The translations under genes and the position numbers were made by a program. From contig URSO01000053.1 of assembly GCA_900550415.1 (NCBI GenBank), positions 1 to 15,257 of the forward strand: DNA of 15,257 bases, in the 5' to 3' direction. The notes below the pieces were generated by a model that had not been told where the DNA came from, ran no database searches, and worked only from the letters and a program-made list of their open reading frames with translations. How positions within the stretch are numbered: the first letter of the stretch is position 1; the number at the start of each line of letters is the position of its first letter. Positions 6,913 to 15,052 of the stretch are shown here, piece by piece. Source of the stretch: an uncultured Collinsella sp. (lineage in GTDB: Bacteria > Actinomycetota > Coriobacteriia > Coriobacteriales > Coriobacteriaceae).

Positions 6913-7086
6913 TCTAATACTTTTCCCGTGAAGTGAACGACCTTATTTGGACCCCCGAAGCATTGGCATATTTTGACCGCTATTTCCTACGGTTTTGCAG
7001 CGCGAATCCTGCGGTTTTGCGGTCTAAAGGTGTGGATGCTCCGGGACTTCGTTTTTACTCGTTCACTTCTCGGGAAAAGTATTAGA
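6913..7086. repeat. 174-bp terminal-inverted-repeat element (MITE-like)
   Basis: A 28-nt arm at 6913-6940, starting TCTAATACTTTTCCCG, is repeated inverted at 7059-7086 with 27 of 28 matches. Imperfect pairing continues inward: the left interior around 6950-6965 resembles the complement of 7035-7050. Inside are two direct copies of CCTRCGGTTTTGCRG at 6986-7000 and 7008-7022, spaced 22 nt, and a GACCGC/GCGGTC pair (6975-6980, 7019-7024). No ORF of note lies inside. It resembles a non-autonomous mobile element or a large structured RNA. Most of the gap 6841-7252 is this element. Confidence 0.7.
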
Positions 7087-7252
7087 GCTCAGCTGGCGGG
7101 GGTACCGCCCTGGCGTCGAAGCCCCGCGTCTTCTTCGCTTGATTGGGAAAAACAGCCTCGCTGAAGTAATTGCGAGCCCGCCCGGACGTATCTGCGGGGG
7201 TTGTCTGCACAATTCGCGGTATTATGTTGCGGAGTTTTGAAAGGAGCCGCTG

Positions 7253-7828
7253 GTGGTCACGACGACGTTTGCTTCGCCTTTGGGCGAAATCCTGCTTGCC
7301 GCTGATGGCCGCGGTCTGACGGGGCTTTGGTTTGAGGGGCAGGAGCACTTTGGCTCCACGCTTCTCCGTGAAGACTCCGAACATGTTGAAGGCGTCGATG
7401 CGGTTTCCGGTACTGGTGGCATGTCGTCGGTGAGTCCGGCAAATGGTGTGGCCTCTTCGGTGCTTGAGCGTTCCTGGGCTTGGCTGAATGCTTATTTTGC
7501 AGGGCAGGAACCTCGGTTTACGCCGCCGTTGCATATGATCGGCACGGCGTTTCAGCGTGAGGTTTGGTTTGAGCTGCTTTCGATCCCGCGTGGCGAGGTC
7601 GCTACGTATGGCGAGATCGCCCAGCGTGTTGCGGCTCGACATCGTGTGCCGGGAAATGAAGCGCCCGTTGTATCTCCTCGCGCGGTGGGGGCTGCGGTCG
7701 CTCGCAACCCTATTTCGATTATCGTGCCGTGCCATCGCGTGGTCGCGGCCGACGGATCGCTCAACGGATACGCCGGTGGACTGGATCGCAAGGAGTGGCT
7801 GCTGCGCCTCGAGGGTGCCTATCTATAA
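7253..7828 (+). CDS. ogt: Methylated-DNA--[protein]-cysteine S-methyltransferase
   Basis: This 191-aa protein is an O6-alkylguanine-DNA alkyltransferase, which repairs alkylated guanine by moving the alkyl group onto its own cysteine, a single-use reaction. The active-site motif IIVPCHRVV is present, with the acceptor Cys160. The recognition helix region FQREVWFELLSIPRGEVATYGEIA and the downstream GSLNGYAGGLDRKEWLLRLE block are typical. It is somewhat longer than the usual 155-175 aa. The extra length comes from a Ser/Gly/Val-rich insert at about 44-66 in the N-terminal domain and a short RVPGNEAPVVSPR loop before the active site. The start is GTG at 7253, with AAAGGAG 6 nt upstream. It seems to be a single-gene unit. 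A weak TATTAT is at 7220-7225 but no matching -35 is seen. The symbol could equally be given as adaB-like. Confidence 0.9.
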   Translation: MVTTTFASPLGEILLAADGRGLTGLWFEGQEHFGSTLLREDSEHVEGVDAVSGTGGMSSVSPANGVASSVLERSWAWLNAYFAGQEPRFTPPLHMIGTAFQREVWFELLSIPRGEVATYGEIAQRVAARHRVPGNEAPVVSPRAVGAAVARNPISIIVPCHRVVAADGSLNGYAGGLDRKEWLLRLEGAYL

Positions 7829-7842
7829 GCTGCAGGCGGCCG

Positions 7843-7882
7843 CAACGCCCATGCGGCAAGCGCGCTCGCTGTACGGGCGTTG
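7843..7882 (+). terminator. Possible terminator hairpin after ogt
   Basis: CAACGCCC (7843-7850) pairs perfectly with GGGCGTTG (7875-7882), and the loop itself contains the palindrome AGCGCGCT. A short TTT follows. It lies 15 nt after the ogt stop codon and is a modest intrinsic terminator candidate. Confidence 0.4.
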
Positions 7883-7970
7883 TTTGCAGGGCGAGATGTG
7901 AAGCCGCCCGTTCCTTAAGTCCGACTAAGCTATAACCTTGCTTTTTTAAATATGCTCATCGACCTGCTAA

Positions 7971-8525
7971 GGCAGCACTAAGGCGAGTGCGGGTGCGCTA
8001 TTATCGGCGCTCACGGAGCGCTTGGTGTTCTTGGCACGCATGGACGAGGGCTCGGCGGGCTTTACCATGGCGTCGATCGATCTTTCGGAGGCGGTGAACA
8101 AGGCGGCGGCGCCGTTTAAGTCGGTGGCGGTCTCAGGCGGTAAACGCCTGTCGACGTCGATTGCGACCGGCGTGCGGACCCATGCCGATGCCGCGGCGGT
8201 GGCGCAGGTGGTTGAGTTGCTACTGGACAACGCCACGCGCTATGCGAGCGAGGGCAGCGTGATTGAGCTGAGCCTGTGCGCCGTTTCGCACGGCAAAGGC
8301 AAGGGCGCCGCCGAGCTTGTCGTATCGAACGCCGTGGACGAGCTGCCCGAGGGCGACCTGGACCGATTGTTCGATCGCTTCTATCGTGCGGATGCGTCGC
8401 GCAGCTCCAAGACGGGTGGCTCGGGCGTGGGCCTGTCCGTGGTGCGTGCCATCGCCGAGGCCCATGGAGGCGCCGCCACCGTATCCGGTCACGGCAACCA
8501 GATCACCTTCACCGTTTGCCTTTAA
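7971..8525 (+). pseudogene. 5'-truncated sensor histidine kinase remnant
   Basis: Only the C-terminal part of a two-component sensor kinase remains. The in-frame sequence opens just after a stop codon at 7968-7970 and reads LLSALTERLVFLARMDEG, the end of a HisKA dimerisation helix. It then has a complete ATP-binding domain: N box ELLLDNATRYA, F box LFDRFYRAD, and G2 box GGSGVGLS. Numbered from a TTG at 8022, these fall at 65-75, 117-124 and 132-139 of 167 aa. The sensor, membrane helices, HAMP region and phospho-accepting His are missing. No response regulator is adjacent. No ribosome site precedes the TTG. The ATP-binding part itself has no stop or frameshift, so the loss may be recent, or a domain fragment may persist. 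Its TAA stop lies inside a terminator-like repeat. Confidence 0.75.
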
Positions 8526-8527
8526 AA

Positions 8528-8577
8528 CCTGCCAAAAAGGAACAGGTTTATTTTGGCAGGTTTTATCTGGGGAAACG
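8528..8577 (+). repeat. 50-bp hairpin repeat, copy 1
   Basis: AAAACCTGCCAAAA (8524-8537) and TTTTGGCAGGTTTT (8551-8564) are perfect inverted arms around AGGAACAGGTTTA. The right arm ends in TTTT, so the hairpin looks like an intrinsic terminator. The TAA stop of the kinase remnant (8523-8525) is part of the left arm. It matches copy 3 at 47 of 50 positions and copy 2, inverted, at 45 of 50. Confidence 0.85.
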
Positions 8578-8602
8578 TCCGCAGGAGAGGGCATGGGCGG
8601 TG

Positions 8603-8631
8603 TGAACATATGCATCTCTACCTGCTAAAAT
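8603..8631 (+). promoter_or_regulatory. Promoter of the AIM24-family gene
   Basis: TGAACA (8603-8608), a 17-nt spacer, then TAAAAT (8626-8631) preceded by TGC, which makes an extended -10. The predicted start near 8638 leaves a leader of about 36 nt with AAAGGAG before the ATG at 8674. Confidence 0.55.
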
Positions 8632-8673
8632 ATAGGCATCGTTATTCGGCTCCTGAGTGGAAAGGAGACGGTC

Positions 8674-9348
8674 ATGCAGTACGAGATCGGCGGAGGGGCT
8701 TTCCCGGTTGTTACGTGCAACCTTAGCGATGGCGAATCCATGATCACCGAAAGCGGCGCCATGGCTTGGATGACCCCCAACATGGAAATGTCTACCTCGG
8801 GCGGTGGCATCGGCAAGATGTTCTCCAAGGCTTTTTCGGGTGAGGCATTGTTCCAAAACATTTGGACCGCGCGTGGCGATGGCATGATCGCGTTTGGCTC
8901 CTGCTTCCCCGGCCGCATCGTGCCAATCGAGATCGGTCCGGGCAAGAGCTGGATTTTGCAGAAGCGTTCGTTCCTTGCCGCGGAAAGTGGCGTCGAGTTG
9001 AGCATTCACTTTAACAAGAAGGCAAAGGCCGGCGTCTTTGGCGGCGAGGGCTTTATCATGCAGAAGCTCACGGGCTCGGGTGTTGCTTTTGCCGAGATCG
9101 ACGGCGACCTGGTTGAGTACGAGCTCGCTGCTGGCCAGCAGATGATTGTGGATACCGGCAACGTGGCCGGCTTTGAGGAGACCGTGAGCATCGACGCTCA
9201 AATGGTCAAGGGCGTCAAAAACATCATGTTTGGTGGCGAGGGCGTGTTCAACACCGTGCTCACCGGTCCCGGTCGCATCTGGTTGCAGACGATGCCCATT
9301 TCCAATCTTGCGGCAGCAGTGGCCTCGATGACCAACAACAATAACTAG
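8674..9348 (+). CDS. AIM24/TIGR00266-family protein
   Basis: This 224-aa protein matches the AIM24-like TIGR00266 family of beta-rich proteins, whose members occur across bacteria and, as Aim24, in mitochondria. Their biochemical role is not established. Visible family features are the N-terminal YEIGGGAFPVVTCNLSDGES, the conserved ESGAMAWM early turn, the glycine-rich segment GGGIGKMFSKAFSGE at about 44-58, and the GGEGFIMQKLTGSGVAF repeat unit. The ending GPGRIWLQTMPISNLA is also typical. Full length for the family. No signal peptide or membrane helix is seen, so it is probably cytoplasmic or peripherally membrane-bound. AAAGGAG lies 7 nt before the ATG. It is a monocistronic unit with its own promoter (8603-8631) and a strong terminator (9361-9396). 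Confidence 0.88.
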   Translation: MQYEIGGGAFPVVTCNLSDGESMITESGAMAWMTPNMEMSTSGGGIGKMFSKAFSGEALFQNIWTARGDGMIAFGSCFPGRIVPIEIGPGKSWILQKRSFLAAESGVELSIHFNKKAKAGVFGGEGFIMQKLTGSGVAFAEIDGDLVEYELAAGQQMIVDTGNVAGFEETVSIDAQMVKGVKNIMFGGEGVFNTVLTGPGRIWLQTMPISNLAAAVASMTNNNN

Positions 9349-9360
9349 TCCGCATAGGAT

Positions 9361-9396
9361 AGCGCGCGGCGGGCTTACCCTGTCGCGCGCTTTTTT
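9361..9396 (+). terminator. Intrinsic terminator of the AIM24-family gene
   Basis: AGCGCGCG (9361-9368) pairs perfectly with CGCGCGCT (9384-9391), followed by TTTTTT. It starts 12 nt after the stop codon and is the clearest rho-independent terminator in the window. Confidence 0.9.
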
Positions 9397-9660
9397 GCTG
9401 GCAAACGCCTCGCTTATAGAGTGTGGCTGCGCTGCTACAGCGAGCGTCGTCATCTCGTCACCCTGATAGCTTGCGGCAAGCGTGGCAATGAGGAGTGAGA
9501 ATTTGAGTGCTCAGTCCCAAGTCATAATGGCGGCCATGCCAACAAGCAAAAACGAGTTGCCGGTGTCACGGAAAGGCGGGCGTCGGTCGATTCCACGTGA
9601 GACGGCTGTGCCGATCTGCACGGCCGCCCCTGCGCGTCCCGCGCTGCCCCCAAAGAGGTA
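9397..9660. other. Gene-free stretch before the ABC operon
   Basis: I find no supported gene in this stretch. A plus-strand frame from 9487 has no ribosome site and runs into the hairpin repeat. A minus-strand frame is open and ends with a hydrophobic run (FLLVGMAAIMTWD) before a stop near 9520. It could be the C-terminal relic of a lost membrane protein, but it matches nothing I recognise and has no start. Confidence 0.4.
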
Positions 9661-9710
9661 CGTTTCCCCTTATAAAACCTGCCAAAATAAACCTGTCCCT
9701 TTTTGGTCGG
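9661..9710 (-). repeat. 50-bp hairpin repeat, copy 2 (inverted, degenerate arm)
   Basis: The minus strand matches copy 1 at 45 of 50 positions, including the GGGGAAACG tail. One arm has changed from CCTGCC to CCGACC, so the hairpin is weakened. Unlike the other two copies, it does not abut a stop codon. It lies upstream of the ABC ATPase gene, so it may affect read-in there. Confidence 0.8.
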
Positions 9711-9760
9711 TGCGAAATGGGTAATACTAAAGAGTTATCCGACCAGATGGGAATTAATCG

Positions 9761-10462
<702 letters not shown>

Positions 10463-10467
10463 CGCCC

Positions 10468-13233
10468 ATGGATCAGGACCGCCAAAACAGCCAACGCCGC
10501 GACGCGCAGAACACGGAGCGCGAGCAGGATTTTACGACCTACCGCACTGCCCAAAGTTCAAACGACATGGTGCCGACGGTGTTTCGCCGCGGTGTCTACC
10601 GCACGATTCGCGGCAGCCTCAAACGCTTCTTGTCTATCGTTGTGATCACCGCGCTTGGCGTGAGCGTGATGTGCGGCCTTAAGGCGGGCTGCGAGGACCT
10701 GTGTGATTCGGTCGACGCCTATTTTGACCAGCAGAATGTCTATGACATCAACGTGCAGTCGACCTATGGTCTGACCGATGACGATATTGCCGCGATCCAA
10801 GAGGTCGATGGCGTCGAGACGGCCGAGGGCATCTATACCGAGACCGCCTATACCGCCGTGGGTACGACGCGCGAGCGTGTCGTCGTACAGAGCCTCTCCA
10901 AAGAGAATATTGACCAACCGGTGCTAGTGCGCGGCGAGCTGCCCGAGACTTCGGGCGAAGTGGCAGTGACCTCACGTTTTTTGAAGGCTTCGGGCAAGAA
11001 AATCGGCGATACGGTGAGCTTTGCCGCCAACGATGCGAGCTCGTCGAACCAAAGCGCCAAGGACCAGTTTGCCGATGGGGACTACACCATCACGGCCGAG
11101 GTTCTCGATCCTACCGACGTGAGCTCCGACTCGACAGTCAACGCCTTTCGCGCTGCTTCGACTGCGGACTACAAGTTCTACGTGAGCGAGGATGCCGCGA
11201 CATCTTCTTCCTACTCCGCTGTCCACGTGGTCGTCGAGGGAGCCAAGAGCCTCAACTCCTATTCGGATGCCTACTCGGCAAAGATCAATGAGGTCAAGGG
11301 CAATATCGAGAAGATCCGCGAGGAGCGTGAGAAGGCGCGCGCCCAGGAGCTGACGGTCGACACACCGGCGAGCTTGGACGCAGCTGAGCGTCAGGCGAAT
11401 ATGGTCTTTGGGATCGAGCAGGACAACATCAATCGCATGGCCGAGGGCAGCGACGAGCGTGCGCAGGCGCAAGCCGACCTGGACCAGCGCCGTGCCGCCG
11501 CCGACCAGCAGTTTGCCGATGCCCGCGCCGAGCTCTCTGACCTGGGCGAATGCACCTGGTACATCCAGGACCGCGGCAATATCGCAAGCTACTCGAGCGT
11601 CGAGAGCGATAGTTCTTCGATCGAGGCCATCGCCACGGTGTTCCCGTTCATCTTCTTTATCGTCGCCGTGCTTATCAGTCTCACCACCGCCACCCGCATG
11701 GTCGAGGAGGAGCGCACGCTTATTGGCCTGTACAAGGCGCTCGGCTATTCACGCGGGCGCATCCTGTCCAAATATGTGGACTACTCGCTGTGGGCGTGTC
11801 TGATCGGTGGCGTGCTCGGCAATATCATCGGATTTGTGGGTCTGCCGCTGTTCTTGTTTACGGTGTTCGACGACATGTACTCGCTGCCCCAGATGCTGCT
11901 TTCGTACGACATCGTGTCCTCGATCGTTTCGGTGGCGCTGTTTGCCGTGGGCGTGGTGGGAGCCACGATTATCGCCTGCCGCCACGAGATGGCCGAGACC
12001 CCTGCCTCGCTCATGCGCCCCAAGGCTCCGCGCGCCGGCTCGCGCATTCTGCTCGAGCGCATTGGCTTTATCTGGCACCGCATGGGCTTTTTGAACAAGG
12101 TCGCTGCACGCAACCTGTTCCGCTACAAAAAGCGCGCCTTTATGACCATCTTCGGTATCGCTGGCTGCACGGCGCTCGTGATCTGCGGTATGGGCATCCG
12201 CGATACGTCGGTGGCGCTTTCGCCCAAGCAGTACGGGCATATCACGCGCTACGACCTGCTGGCGGTCGCCAATCCCGACGATTTTTCGCAGACGTGCGCG
12301 GCGCTCGACGAGCGAAGCGCAGCCAAGGATTCCGACGTGACCGTGACTTCGACGCTGCCGATTATGACCGACAACGTCACCTTTACATTTGGCGGCAAGA
12401 GCGAGACCGTGCAACTGATCGTGGTGCCCGATGACCGCGCGAACGACCTGGACGACTACGTGTGTCTCGAGGACGAGTCCAAAGAACTGCTCGCCCTGCG
12501 TGGCGGAGATGTGTATTTGAGCAAGAGCTCTCAGCTGGTGCTGGGGATCAAGCCGGGCGATACGGCACACGTCCAGGATTCGTCGCTCAATGTTGCCAAG
12601 GTCAAGGTCAGCGACATTTCGCTCAACTATCTGGGCAACACGCTTTACATGACGCAGAGCACCTATGAGCGCGCATTCGGTCGAAGCGCGCGCCTCAACG
12701 GCATCCTTGCGCTGCTTAAGGGTTCGTCGGCCGATCAGATTGCGTTTACCAACCGTCTTAAGAGCGATGGTTGGATTACGCTGTCGAGTACCGCCGAGCA
12801 TTGGGAAAACTATGAGGCAAACTTTACGATTATCAATTCGGTCGTGGTGCTTGTGACCTTTATGGCGGCGTGCCTGTCGTTTGTGGTGGTATTCACGTTG
12901 TCTAACACCAACATCTCGGAGCGCGAACGCGAGCTGGCGACTATCAAGGTGCTGGGCTTCCGTCGTGGTGAGGTACACCACTACGTTAACAAGGAGACGC
13001 TGATCCTCACGGCGATTGGCGCCGCGCTGGGCGTGCCGCTGGGTGGCCTGCTTGCCGAGAGCTTTACGTACATCCTGCAGATGCCGTCGCTGTACTTTGA
13101 CGTCGAAGTCGAGCCGCTGAGCTACGCGCTTGCCGTGGTGCTTTCCTTTGGCTTTACGATCATCGTCAACCTCGCCACCAACCGAACGCTCAACAAGATC
13201 GACATGGTCGGCGCCCTCAAGAGCGCCGAGTAA
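10468..13233 (+). CDS. ABC transporter permease with two FtsX domains
   Basis: This 921-aa membrane protein is the partner of the preceding ATPase. A polar cytoplasmic N-terminus precedes the first membrane helix (about 54-70, FLSIVVITALGVSVMCGL). A large external region follows, with an Ala/Glu/Arg-rich, probably coiled-coil stretch at about 271-348. FtsX domain 1 has helices near 391-411, 438-460 and 481-505, with ATRMVEEERTLIGLYKALG after its first helix. A second cycle starts with a helix at 557-577, then an external domain, then FtsX domain 2 with helices near 791-812, 845-862 and 886-903 and SERERELATIKVLGFRRGEV. This is the double-FtsX layout of large exporters in Gram-positives. The substrate is unknown. 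I prefer ATG 10468, 5 nt after the ATPase stop. An in-frame GTG at 10456 would overlap that gene; neither has a strong ribosome site. Confidence 0.92.
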   Translation: MDQDRQNSQRRDAQNTEREQDFTTYRTAQSSNDMVPTVFRRGVYRTIRGSLKRFLSIVVITALGVSVMCGLKAGCEDLCDSVDAYFDQQNVYDINVQSTYGLTDDDIAAIQEVDGVETAEGIYTETAYTAVGTTRERVVVQSLSKENIDQPVLVRGELPETSGEVAVTSRFLKASGKKIGDTVSFAANDASSSNQSAKDQFADGDYTITAEVLDPTDVSSDSTVNAFRAASTADYKFYVSEDAATSSSYSAVHVVVEGAKSLNSYSDAYSAKINEVKGNIEKIREEREKARAQELTVDTPASLDAAERQANMVFGIEQDNINRMAEGSDERAQAQADLDQRRAAADQQFADARAELSDLGECTWYIQDRGNIASYSSVESDSSSIEAIATVFPFIFFIVAVLISLTTATRMVEEERTLIGLYKALGYSRGRILSKYVDYSLWACLIGGVLGNIIGFVGLPLFLFTVFDDMYSLPQMLLSYDIVSSIVSVALFAVGVVGATIIACRHEMAETPASLMRPKAPRAGSRILLERIGFIWHRMGFLNKVAARNLFRYKKRAFMTIFGIAGCTALVICGMGIRDTSVALSPKQYGHITRYDLLAVANPDDFSQTCAALDERSAAKDSDVTVTSTLPIMTDNVTFTFGGKSETVQLIVVPDDRANDLDDYVCLEDESKELLALRGGDVYLSKSSQLVLGIKPGDTAHVQDSSLNVAKVKVSDISLNYLGNTLYMTQSTYERAFGRSARLNGILALLKGSSADQIAFTNRLKSDGWITLSSTAEHWENYEANFTIINSVVVLVTFMAACLSFVVVFTLSNTNISERERELATIKVLGFRRGEVHHYVNKETLILTAIGAALGVPLGGLLAESFTYILQMPSLYFDVEVEPLSYALAVVLSFGFTIIVNLATNRTLNKIDMVGALKSAE

Positions 13234-13283
13234 CCTGCCAAAAAGGGACAGGTTTATTTTGGCAGGTTTTATCTGGGCGAACG
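13234..13283 (+). repeat. 50-bp hairpin repeat, copy 3
   Basis: AACCTGCCAAAA (13232-13243) and TTTTGGCAGGTT (13257-13268) are perfect arms, again ending in TTTT. The permease stop codon TAA (13231-13233) overlaps the left arm, as in copy 1. Same length as the other copies and 47 of 50 identical to copy 1. Confidence 0.85.
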
Positions 13284-13324
13284 CCGGACAACCATTAGGT
13301 GGCCCGGCGTTCGCCCCGTTTTGC
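13277..13324 (+). terminator. Second terminator after the ABC operon
   Basis: GCGAACGCCGG (13277-13287) pairs perfectly with CCGGCGTTCGC (13304-13314), followed by CCCGTTTT. It overlaps the last bases of repeat copy 3, so the operon has tandem hairpins. It also lies between the convergent ends of the permease gene and the small minus-strand gene and may serve both. Confidence 0.7.
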
Positions 13325-13349
13325 TGGGGATGTCTGTCGTTCAGTGCTC

Positions 13350-13670
13350 TTACTGGCCAATCCAGTGTTGCGCATAGCTCTTAATGTCCTCGGTAAAACC
13401 GTCAAGGTCGTCAAGGGTGATCACGCTGTCGATAAGCAAATTGGCTATCTCGCGGTGCATTGTGCTGCGGCGAATGTCGTTTGCAATTACGCCTGAGGAC
13501 AGCTTGTCTCTATTGAGGCGCTCTTCTAGTGTCCAAAATCTACTGGACGCTTCGCTGTCGCCGTTCAGCATCTCAACGTACTGGGCGATGAGCTTTTCCA
13601 TATAACGTTCTTGCCATTGAGGAAGCATTTTCTTAAATAGCTTCCAGTCGCTTTCGGCTACGTCGCGCAT
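13350..13670 (-). CDS. Small conserved protein of unknown function
   Basis: This 106-aa soluble protein starts MRDVAESDWKLFKKMLPQWQ. It resembles a small family common in gut Firmicutes and Actinobacteria that begins MRDV-E-DWKLF-KKLP-WQERYME; to my memory some entries carry the unsupported label multidrug transporter. It has no membrane helix, so that label should not be used. The sequence is helical, rich in charged and aromatic residues (WQERYMEKLIAQYVEML, then SRFWTLEERLNRDK), and ends SITLDDLDGF-like. The ATG at 13670 has GGAGG 4-5 nt upstream, better than the in-frame ATG at 13712. It is a single-gene unit converging on the ABC operon. Function is unknown. Confidence 0.8.
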   Translation of the reverse strand: MRDVAESDWKLFKKMLPQWQERYMEKLIAQYVEMLNGDSEASSRFWTLEERLNRDKLSSGVIANDIRRSTMHREIANLLIDSVITLDDLDGFTEDIKSYAQHWIGQ

Positions 13671-13798
13671 ATGTCCTCCACTCGTCAAACGGGCTTTCCA
13701 TTTGCCTTTCATTCTATTTGGTTTTCGCTCACAGGCGTGGATGAGAGGCTCTCTTTAGCCTTCGAGATTGGGCTTGTATGGGTCGTATGCCACAAAAT

Positions 13799-13938
13799 GG
13801 GCCTATCTACTACGTTTGCTACCACACCCTCGACCGTGACAAAGATTATGAAATTAAAACCGCAGGTAGAGGGCTTGCCAATTTTCGGAAAAGGCGGGTA
13901 TGGTCGGCCCTCTCGAGTTAAACGTAGTAAATAGGCCC
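13799..13938. repeat. 140-bp inverted-repeat element
   Basis: GGGCCTATCTACTACGTTT (13799-13817) is repeated inverted at 13920-13938 with 18 of 19 matches, and AAAA flanks both ends outside (with one extra base on the left). The interior carries AAAACCGCAGG (13856-13866), the complement of the CCTGCGGTTTT motif found in the direct repeats of the 6913-7086 element. It has no ORF of note and looks like a second MITE-like or structured element, with a shared internal module. Confidence 0.65.
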
Positions 13939-14000
13939 TTTTCTTGGCGCGCGGTCAGCTCAATGCTAATCTCCGTGCCGGAACTGACCCAGTTGTTTGT

Positions 14001-14069
14001 AAGTTGCGGTGATATACGGACTGTTTGGCGCTTTGGAGCTTCAAAACAGTCCCTATCTCACCGCAACTT
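14001..14069. repeat. 69-bp long hairpin
   Basis: A 26-nt arm starting AAGTTGCGGTGA (14001-14026) pairs with 14044-14069 at 24 of 26 positions around a 17-nt loop. There is no T-run. It lies 50 nt beyond the stop of the XRE-type regulator gene. It could be a repeat-family member, an RNA-processing site, or a bidirectional terminator for neighbouring units. Confidence 0.65.
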
Positions 14070-14118
14070 GGAAGGGGCAGGCGGTGTCGGATGAGTGGCG
14101 CTGGCTGGTTGGGGTGGT

Positions 14119-14994
14119 TTAGGCCTGTTTGCGGCACTTCCATTGTTTACGGCACCAACGCATGAGTGCTTTTACGACCGGGATGGTGATGAGTATTACC
14201 CAGGCGGGATGGGGTTGCCCCAGGCAGAGCCACATGTAGAGGAACCATGTCTCGGCACTGACTGAATAGACGACATCGATCAGCTTAGATAAGCGGCGTT
14301 GATCGATAAAGTCGCCAAGCGCGTAATAGACGGGAATCAAAAAGACGAGGAAGAGGCCCGTAGCCCATGTGCTGTAGACAATGCCGAGCACCAGATAGGC
14401 GAGAGCGACAAGTGCGGGGAAGGGGAATTTGTTCCATGCACGTCCGACCTTGGTGTGGAAATGCTTGCCATGATGGTCGAGCTTGTCGTGCGCCTCCTTC
14501 CAGCTGGAAAACGTCTCGCCGTCGATGGTGACGGTGCCATCGTCATTGGTATGCACGCTATGTCCATCGTCCTCAAGCGTATCGATATACAATCCGTCTG
14601 GCCCCACATGGACCTCTTCGCCTTTGTTGGGATCAATAACGTGGATGCCGCGCGCGAGGGAAATATCGACAAGTGGCTTATCGCTGCAATCAGCGTGCTC
14701 AGCAGAAGCCTCAGCCTCATCTGAAGCTTTGGTGCCGGCGTTGCTGTTCCGTGCCTCATCATCAGTCTGCGAGTCATCAGTGCTATCCACCGCCTCCCCA
14801 TACAGCAGCTCATCCAGCGACACGCCATACAGCGCGGCGAGCGCAATAAGGTTATCGGTATCGGGCGAAGATTCGCTGCGCTCCCATTTACTGACAGCCT
14901 GACGACTCACGCCCAGCTGGGCGGCAAGCGCCTCCTGAGAAAGCCCGGCAGCCTTGCGGCGATCAACGAGCCGCTGTGCCATCGCAAGATCCAT
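14119..14994 (-). CDS. XRE-type regulator with C-terminal membrane domain
   Basis: This 291-aa protein has an N-terminal helix-turn-helix of the XRE/Cro type at about 5-62 (LSQEALAAQLGVSRQAVSKW, then ESSPDTDNLIALAALYGVSLDELL). An acidic, Ser/Asp/Glu-rich linker follows at about 67-105. A middle region has short repeats of the GPDGLYIDTLEDDG and NDDGTVTIDGETF kind, likely a small beta domain. The last 100 residues hold about four membrane helices, including FPALVALAYLVLGIVYSTW and a WVILITIPVVKALM end, before a basic tail. So it is a membrane-tethered DNA-binding protein, perhaps responding to envelope or cell-surface state. The ATG at 14994 has AAAGGA about 7 nt upstream, and is preferred over the one at 15009. 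The target genes are not shown; the partial repeat at 15053-15065 is a candidate site. Confidence 0.85.
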   Translation of the reverse strand: MDLAMAQRLVDRRKAAGLSQEALAAQLGVSRQAVSKWERSESSPDTDNLIALAALYGVSLDELLYGEAVDSTDDSQTDDEARNSNAGTKASDEAEASAEHADCSDKPLVDISLARGIHVIDPNKGEEVHVGPDGLYIDTLEDDGHSVHTNDDGTVTIDGETFSSWKEAHDKLDHHGKHFHTKVGRAWNKFPFPALVALAYLVLGIVYSTWATGLFLVFLIPVYYALGDFIDQRRLSKLIDVVYSVSAETWFLYMWLCLGQPHPAWVILITIPVVKALMRWCRKQWKCRKQA

Positions 14995-15052
14995 AGCAGT
15001 TCCTTTCATGTGGTGATCGTAATCGAATGAGCCGAGTATGCCGAGAACAACC

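Noticed and set aside
7948..7980. Nine-codon frame just before the kinase remnant as a possible leader peptide
   Set aside because: No ribosome site and no attenuator-like pairing with the following sequence.
9397..9660. Minus-strand frame ending in a hydrophobic run, possible relic of a membrane protein
   Set aside because: No start, no recognised family, and only about 55 codons; reported only as part of a gene-free stretch.
11749..12981. 410-codon minus-strand frame within the permease gene
   Set aside because: His/Arg/Gln-rich shadow of the permease; the plus frame has membrane helices and two FtsX domains.
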